This document shows, in pieces, positions 29,122 through 33,698 of a DNA stretch of 33,698 bases (its first letter is position 1; every line of letters starts with the position of its first letter). The stretch is taken from contig NZ_SIJL01000013.1 in NCBI RefSeq assembly GCF_004307015.1, forward strand, positions 1 through 33,698. The letters run 5' to 3'. The notes beneath the pieces were generated by a model that saw nothing but the letters and a program-made list of their open reading frames with translations, was not told the DNA's origin and ran no database searches. The stretch is from Thermus thermamylovorans (GTDB taxonomy: Bacteria > Deinococcota > Deinococci > Deinococcales > Thermaceae). Both the position numbers and the translations under genes were made by a program.

Positions 29122-31488
29122 AGCAGAGGTTGAGGCATGTTGGAAACGCTCAGGCGCTTACCTCGGTCCCAGATGTTGCGCAAGCTGATGGGCCTTTACA
29201 GCATTCAGGCAACGAACGTCCTTTTCCCCCTCCTAACCCTCCCGTATCTATCCAGAGTGCTTGGGCCCGAGTCGTTCGGACTTTACGCAACAGGCCAAGC
29301 TTTGTCGTTGTTTTTGCAGGGCCTATTAGAGTATGGACTAGCCCTTTCGGGTACAAGAGAGGTGTCTAAACACCGCAACGAAAAAGAGTTCCTCTCACAG
29401 CTTCTGGCTAGTGCCTTGACAGCTCGGCTTCTCCTTACAATCCCCGCAACCTTTTTGAGCATACTTGCCTTTTTTAGCCTCCCCATGCTCAAAGGGCAGG
29501 TAGCTCTCACACTAGCAGCCTCCGCATGGGCTTTCGCTTTTAGCCTAAACCCTACCTGGTTTTTCCTGGGCCTCGAGCGGGTGCGCATGGTGGCCTTCCT
29601 GGAGGTTTTGCCTCGCGCATTGTCCGCCCTCGGGATTTTCTCCTTTGTGAAGGAACCGAGCCAAGCGTATCTGCCGCTTCTTCTCAACGCCCTAGCCACC
29701 TTGCTGGCAAGCGCCATCGGTATCCTCTTCTTAAGAGGAGAAATCGGTGTCCGCCTAGCATCTCCCCGAGAAGGAGCCGCTCTCCTGAAAACTGGGCTTC
29801 CCCTGTTCGTGTTCCGGATAGCGGCAGGGTTGCAAGCCACAGCCAGCGTGTTCATTTTGGGTTTATTTGTCCCGTCGGGCCAAGTGGGCCTCTACGCTGC
29901 CGTGGATAGGGTGGTCAAACCCCTTACAGTTGCATGGGAACCGTTCAATCGGTTGTTTTCCGCCCGGTTGGCTTACCTTGCCCAAACCGATTCTTCTAGG
30001 GGCAATGCCTTAGGGCGGCAAGTGTTCGGGGTTATGGTTGGGTTAGGTCTTTTAGGAACGGTAGTCATCTACCTTGCCGCTCCCACCTTGGTTCCTCTAC
30101 TTTTGGGCGGAAAATACGCAGAGGGTGTCGGCATCATGCGCATTTTGAGCCTTATCTTGCCCCTCTCAGCCGTGGCCCATTTTCTTGGCGCCCAATGGAT
30201 GCTCCCGCACGGTATGGACCGCCCTCTAGCCGGAATTGCGCTTCTTGCTGTCTTTTTAAGCGTCATTATCGGTTCCTTATCCGCTCATTTCCTAGGAATC
30301 CTAGGTATGGCTTGGACGGAGGTACTGACAACCGCTTTGATCGCTTTAGCTCGTTTGGGCTATCTCGCAAGGGCAAAGCGTCTACCCTGGCAGAATAGGG
30401 CGGGGGCGTAGAGGGATGGCTTACGACAAGGATATCCATGTAACCAGTAATGTTCCGGGAGCGATGGTACCACAAAGGGAACCAGGGTTCAGTAGACCGC
30501 ATCTATACGGGTTGCTGGTGCATTCCACCACGAACGTTGGCGACGACATCCAATCCCTTGCAGCCATGCAGTTCTTACCGCGGGTGGATGCGTTTATCGA
30601 TAGGGATGCCACGCAGCTCTACAAAAGCCCACACCCCGTCAAAGTCATCATGAACGGCTGGTTCACCCACAAGCCGGAAAATTGGCCACCTTCCGAAGCC
30701 ATAGAACCCCTGTTCGTGTCCTTCCATCTAACTCCGAGTGCAGTAGAGCGGGTCCTCAGCGAGGAAGGGGTCGCCTACCTTAAGCGCTTTGCGCCCATTG
30801 GCACCAGGGATTTCTTCACCCAACGTGTTCTGGAGGAGTATAGCATCCCAGCCTATTTTTCCGGGTGCCTAACGCTTACATTGGGAAACCTTCTTAAAGT
30901 TCCAAAGATAAAGGGACAGATTCTCATTGCTGACCTGGAACCAGAAGCCGAAAAGCTTCTGCCTAGCACCCTAACCAATCAGGCCATCCGAATTTCCAAT
31001 AGCCATAGCCCTGGTTTAGATTCGGCCCTAAAGAAGCTCTCCGGTTTCGGCCCTTATCGAGCGGCAAAGGAGCTGATCAAGGTCTTTTTACCCAAGTGGT
31101 CTTTGGAGAAACTCGACTACAAACTTCGCTCTACGCTGGCACGAGGTATAACTCTTCACCATCGCCTCTCAGCCGCCATGGCCAGGCTGTTTGTAATTGC
31201 CTCGTCAGAGGCCGTAATCACTTCTCGGCTTCACGTTGCTTTACCGGCTCTCGGATTCGGGGTTCCAGTCTTGTTCATACATAGGAATCTATCTGACCCT
31301 CGCTTTGAAGGATTGCTGCCTTTGTTGCGCCACTACGATCTGGCCTCCTTTGCCAAGGAAGCGAGAAGCATTGACTGGGCGAGCATGGAAAACCCATCCC
31401 CTCAAGCTGTTCTTCAGATCAAACACCAGCTGATTGCCAGTATTCAAAGTTTCCTTCTAAGCGCTCAGGGTCCCGAAAGGGGGAAATC
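29122..31488. other. Low-GC island holding wzx and the pyruvyltransferase gene
   Basis: Sampled lines count 50% GC (29341) and 45% (30901), against 72% in the following gene (31621). The change is sharp at both ends: after the stop of the sugar transferase, and at the GT2 start. Two complete genes lie inside, so this looks like a gene-sized import into a resident operon. No IS or integrase remains are seen at the borders. Confidence 0.75.
29137..30411 (+). CDS. Wzx-type oligosaccharide flippase
   Basis: 424 residues with about 12 membrane helices, MOP/MATE superfamily, polysaccharide-transport (Wzx/RfbX) branch. It flips lipid-linked repeat units to the periplasmic face. The N-terminus has the typical Wzx pattern YSIQATNVLFPLLTLPYLSR, VLGPESFGLYATGQAL, and LEYGLALSGTREVSKHR; GLYAAVDRVVKPL and LAAPTLVPLLLGGKYAEGV recur in the family. 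It is co-directional with the initiating transferase (15-base gap) and the next gene (4-base gap). GC is about 50% with A/T-ending codons, unlike the flanking glycan genes, which suggests acquisition from a lower-GC donor and means the glycan structure may be strain-specific. Confidence 0.9.
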   Translation: MLETLRRLPRSQMLRKLMGLYSIQATNVLFPLLTLPYLSRVLGPESFGLYATGQALSLFLQGLLEYGLALSGTREVSKHRNEKEFLSQLLASALTARLLLTIPATFLSILAFFSLPMLKGQVALTLAASAWAFAFSLNPTWFFLGLERVRMVAFLEVLPRALSALGIFSFVKEPSQAYLPLLLNALATLLASAIGILFLRGEIGVRLASPREGAALLKTGLPLFVFRIAAGLQATASVFILGLFVPSGQVGLYAAVDRVVKPLTVAWEPFNRLFSARLAYLAQTDSSRGNALGRQVFGVMVGLGLLGTVVIYLAAPTLVPLLLGGKYAEGVGIMRILSLILPLSAVAHFLGAQWMLPHGMDRPLAGIALLAVFLSVIIGSLSAHFLGILGMAWTEVLTTALIALARLGYLARAKRLPWQNRAGA

Positions 31489-31492
31489 ATGA
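30416..31492 (+). CDS. Polysaccharide pyruvyl transferase family protein
   Basis: 358 residues. The core YGLLVHSTTNVGDDIQSLAA, followed by FLPRVDAFIDRD, is the N-terminal signature of the pyruvyl transferase (PF04230) family, which adds ketal-linked pyruvate to glycans. SSEAVITSRLHVALPALGFGVPVLFI near residue 260 is the conserved SRLH-containing sugar-nucleotide-like site. About 28 residues precede the signature, so a later start (ATG 30464) is possible. Pyruvylated wall polymers are the ligands of SLH-domain S-layer proteins, and in T. thermophilus CsaB does this job; this gene may instead decorate a different glycan. It is low GC like wzx and overlaps the GT2 start by 4 bases (ATGA). Confidence 0.85.
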   Translation: MAYDKDIHVTSNVPGAMVPQREPGFSRPHLYGLLVHSTTNVGDDIQSLAAMQFLPRVDAFIDRDATQLYKSPHPVKVIMNGWFTHKPENWPPSEAIEPLFVSFHLTPSAVERVLSEEGVAYLKRFAPIGTRDFFTQRVLEEYSIPAYFSGCLTLTLGNLLKVPKIKGQILIADLEPEAEKLLPSTLTNQAIRISNSHSPGLDSALKKLSGFGPYRAAKELIKVFLPKWSLEKLDYKLRSTLARGITLHHRLSAAMARLFVIASSEAVITSRLHVALPALGFGVPVLFIHRNLSDPRFEGLLPLLRHYDLASFAKEARSIDWASMENPSPQAVLQIKHQLIASIQSFLLSAQGPERGKS

Positions 31493-32292
31493 CCCCCAAA
31501 GTGGCCCTCCTCATCCCCGTCCACAACGACAGAGAAGGCCTTGCAAAAAGCCTCCGCAACCTCCCCCAGGAGGTTCCCCTGGACGTGGTGGTGGTGGACG
31601 ACGGGAGCCGCCCACCCCTCTCCCCTCCAGAGCCCCCACCCCCCCACAGGCTCTTCCTCCTGCGCCTGGAGGAGAACCGGGGCATCACCCAGGCCCTCAA
31701 CCGCGGCCTGGCCTGGATCCTGGAGCGGGGCTACCCCTACGTGGCCCGCCTGGATGCGGGGGACACCGCCCTTCCTGGGCGCTTCCTGGCTCAGCTCCGC
31801 TTCCTGGAGTCCCACCCGGAATACGCCCTGGTGGGGGGTCAGGCCCGCTTCGTGGACCCCGAGGGGCGGGAAACCCACCGGGAGGGCTTCCCCACGGAGG
31901 ATGGGGAGATCCGGCGGGTGATGCACGCCAGGAACCCCTTCCTCCACCCGGCGGTCATGGTGCGGACGGCGGCCCTGCGGGAGGTGGGCCTTTACTCCGA
32001 GCGCTATCCGGCGGCGGAGGACTTTGAACTCTTCTGGCGAATCGCCAGGCGGCACAGGGTGGCCAACCTGGAGGCGGAGGTGGTGGAGGTCTTGGTGAAC
32101 CCCAAGGGGATCAGCGGGAGAAGGCGGAGGCGGCAGATCCTCACCCGCCTCCGCATCCTGCTGGAGAACTTCGACCCCTGGCTGAAGGAAAGCTGGCTCG
32201 GCCTCGCTAAAAACCTGGTCCTCCTCCTCGCTCCCACCCCTTGGGTGCAAGCCCTGAAGGGTCGGATGCCGGGAAGGAGGGGGTGGCTCTGA
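31489..32292 (+). CDS. Family 2 glycosyltransferase
   Basis: 267 residues, GT-A fold, inverting, cytoplasmic face of the membrane. The nucleotide-sugar site is visible as ALLIPVHNDREGLAKSLRNL, followed by VVVVDDGS, and the metal-binding D-x-D equivalent as ARLDAGD, with GRFLAQLRFLESHP, VGGQARFVDPEG, NPFLHPAVMVR and AAEDFELFWRIAR (the catalytic ED motif). The C-terminus is basic and hydrophobic (KNLVLLLAPTPW), probably a membrane-contact region. GC is back to about 72%, with a sharp border at its start. It overlaps the following gene by one base (TGATG). Presumably it adds a sugar to the lipid-linked repeat begun by the WbaP-like enzyme; the sugar is not predictable. Confidence 0.92.
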   Translation: MTPKVALLIPVHNDREGLAKSLRNLPQEVPLDVVVVDDGSRPPLSPPEPPPPHRLFLLRLEENRGITQALNRGLAWILERGYPYVARLDAGDTALPGRFLAQLRFLESHPEYALVGGQARFVDPEGRETHREGFPTEDGEIRRVMHARNPFLHPAVMVRTAALREVGLYSERYPAAEDFELFWRIARRHRVANLEAEVVEVLVNPKGISGRRRRRQILTRLRILLENFDPWLKESWLGLAKNLVLLLAPTPWVQALKGRMPGRRGWL

Positions 32293-33434
32293 TGCGGGTT
32301 TTGCTGGTCCTCGAGGCCAGCGGGGGCGGGGCGGGGCGGCACGTGGCGGACCTGGCCTCGGGCTTAGCCCAAAGGGGCCTCGAGGTCCACCTGGCCTACT
32401 CCCCCCTGCGCCTTTCTGAGCCTTTCCGCTCCAGCCTCCCCCGCCTGCGGGCAGCGGGAGTGCGCCTCCTGGAGGTGCCCATGCGCCGCAAGCCCCACCC
32501 TTCGGACCTGGAGGCCCTCCGCACCCTCCTGGGCTACGCCCGTCGGGAGGGACCTTTCCACCTGGTCCACGGCCACAGCTCCAAGGGCGGGGCCCTGGCC
32601 CGCCTCCTGGGGCTTCTCCTCCGGGTGCCTGTCCTCTACACCCCCCACGGGGTGGTCACCCTCTCCCCCTTCCTAAAGCCCTCGGAGAGGCTCCTCTACG
32701 GCTTGGCCGAGAGGCTCCTCGCCCCCCTCACCTCCCTGGCCATCGCCGTGTCCCCTTGGGAAGCGGAGGCCCTGAAGGCCTTGGGGTACCGGAGGGTGGA
32801 GGTGGTGCCGAACGGGGTGGGCGTGACGCCCCCTTCGGAGGAGGAGAGGCAAAGGGCCAGGGAAGCCTTGGGGCTTGGGCCGGGGGAGCGGGCAGTGGGC
32901 TTCGTGGGCAGGCTGGATCTGCAGAAGGACCCCCTCCTGGCCCTCGAGGCCTTCGCCCGCCTCTCGGAGAAGCTCCCCGAGGCCCGGCTCCTGGTGGTGG
33001 GGGATGGGCCCCTGCGGAAGGCGGTGGAGGAGCGGGCGCAAGCCTTAGGGCTTTCCGGGAAGGCGCGCCTCTTGGGAGAGCGGGAGGCCAGGCCCCTTTT
33101 GCCCGCCCTCGAGGCCCTCCTCCTCACCAGCGCCTACGAGGGGTTGCCCTACGTCCTCCTCGAGGCCTTCGCCTTTGAGGTGCCCGTGGTGAGCGCCCCC
33201 ACCCCAGGGCTCGGGCCCTGGCTGAAAGCGGAAGGGCTGGCCCTGGTGGCCGAAAGCCCCGAACCCGAAGCCTTGGCCCAGGCTTTGGAAGGGGTCTTGC
33301 GGGAGCCGTCCCTGGCCTCAAAGCTGGCGGAGCGGGGGCGGGCGTGGAGCAGGGAGTGGGGCCTCGAGGGGATGGTGGAGCGCACCCTCCGCCTCTACCG
33401 CTTCCTCCAAACAAGCCACAGGCCTTCGGCCTAA
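32292..33434 (+). CDS. Family 4 glycosyltransferase
   Basis: 380 residues from ATG 32292, GT-B fold, retaining. The N-domain begins MRVLLVLEASGGGAGRHVADLASGLAQRG, with a donor-side glycine loop, then HGHSSKGGALARLLG and YTPHGVV. The C-domain has VEVVPNGVG, VGFVGRLDLQKDPLLALEAF, LVVGDGPLRKAVEE and the E-x7-E element in SAYEGLPYVLLEAFAFEVPV, which binds the nucleotide-sugar donor. The ATG overlaps the GT2 stop (TGATG), which fixes the start; an upstream extension in the same frame only shadows the GT2 gene. Last gene of the glycan operon in view; the next gene converges with it after nine bases. Confidence 0.93.
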   Translation: MRVLLVLEASGGGAGRHVADLASGLAQRGLEVHLAYSPLRLSEPFRSSLPRLRAAGVRLLEVPMRRKPHPSDLEALRTLLGYARREGPFHLVHGHSSKGGALARLLGLLLRVPVLYTPHGVVTLSPFLKPSERLLYGLAERLLAPLTSLAIAVSPWEAEALKALGYRRVEVVPNGVGVTPPSEEERQRAREALGLGPGERAVGFVGRLDLQKDPLLALEAFARLSEKLPEARLLVVGDGPLRKAVEERAQALGLSGKARLLGEREARPLLPALEALLLTSAYEGLPYVLLEAFAFEVPVVSAPTPGLGPWLKAEGLALVAESPEPEALAQALEGVLREPSLASKLAERGRAWSREWGLEGMVERTLRLYRFLQTSHRPSA

Positions 33435-33453
33435 AAGAGCTCCCTACTGGAGC
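33421..33453 (+). other. Small hairpins around the GT4 stop
   Basis: AGGCC-TTC-GGCCT straddles the GT4 3' end (from about 33420), and GCTCC-CTACT-GGAGC follows at 33439-33453, overlapping the end of the Uma2 gene. Neither has a clear T-run, so termination here is only a possibility. Confidence 0.3.
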
Positions 33454-33698
33454 ACTTCTCTGTAGATTTCCTCCAAGGCAATCCCCACCCCCAGGCAGGG
33501 CACCTCCACCTCCACCTCTTCCCCCTCAAAGACCCGGTAAAGCCACCCCTCCGCTCCCCGGAAGTACCCCTCCACCCGCCGGGTGCGGCTGTCCACCAGG
33601 AGGTAGCCCTGGAGGGAGGGAATCTCCCGGTAGCGCCAAAGCTTCTCCCGGCGGTCCGTGGCCTCCGTGCCCTCGGAGAGCACCTCCACCACCAGGCA
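33444..33698 (-). CDS. Uma2-family (DUF820) protein, N-terminus beyond window
   Basis: The visible 85 residues are the C-terminal half of a Uma2-type protein, a PD-(D/E)XK nuclease-like fold that is expanded in cyanobacteria, Deinococcota and Chloroflexi and has no settled function. LVVEVLSEGTEATDRREKLWRYR matches the family core (VVEVLS, then a D-x-x-x-K motif), followed by IPSLQGYLLVDSRTRRVEGYFRG, and a C-terminus FEGEEVEVEVPCLGVGIALEEIY. The frame stays open to the window edge at 33698, so the start lies beyond it; a complete family member has about 180-200 residues. It converges with the glycan operon. Confidence 0.85.
   Translation of the reverse strand, partial: CLVVEVLSEGTEATDRREKLWRYREIPSLQGYLLVDSRTRRVEGYFRGAEGWLYRVFEGEEVEVEVPCLGVGIALEEIYREVLQ

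Overview
The window looks like a chromosomal segment of a Thermus species. Most of it is very GC-rich (about 70% or more in the lines I counted). Genes are packed with overlapping stops and starts. Several proteins match Thermus thermophilus products I recognise: L-threonine dehydrogenase, the TT1725-type DUF503 protein, Omp85, and the comZ/pilA4 competence-pilin cluster. No rRNA, tRNA, CRISPR array, IS element or phage gene is visible.

Layout. 1-1945: end of a branched-chain amino acid ABC transporter (livH partial, livM). 1947-4275, minus: a PQQ-type sugar dehydrogenase and tdh. 4288-12342, minus: one giant TamB/DUF490-like protein of about 2,684 residues. 12402-16788: acylphosphatase, HflX, a DUF218 protein, then a minus-strand run pnp-yggS-divIVA. 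16843-19636: Omp85/BamA and DUF503. 19676-20321: a HEPN/MNT toxin-antitoxin pair. 20318-21508, minus: thiolase. 21575-26317: type IV pilus/competence operon with four minor prepilins, ComZ and the major pilin PilA4. 26326-33434: surface-glycan locus with a Wzy/WaaL-family membrane enzyme facing pilA4, then a WbaP-type initiating transferase, Wzx flippase, pyruvyltransferase-family protein, GT2 and GT4. 33444-end: partial Uma2-family gene.

Two themes link the genes. First, outer-membrane biogenesis: TamB and Omp85 lie about 4.5 kb apart. Second, the cell surface and DNA uptake: the pilin operon meets the glycan locus tail to tail. At that meeting point a low-GC block of about 0.65 kb covers the 3' half of pilA4 and the 3' third of the facing Wzy/WaaL-like gene. 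A second low-GC island holds wzx and the pyruvyltransferase gene. I read these as exchanged cassettes, and propose as a hypothesis that pilin and glycan enzyme vary together.

Many transcription-unit heads carry a TANNNT box 6-8 bases before the start codon, the pattern expected of leaderless mRNAs. I used it to choose starts for tamB, pnp, acyP, omp85, the MNT gene, thiolase and the ligase. Operon-internal genes instead tend to carry Shine-Dalgarno sequences. All GC figures are hand counts of sampled lines, and family assignments are by recognition, without database searches.
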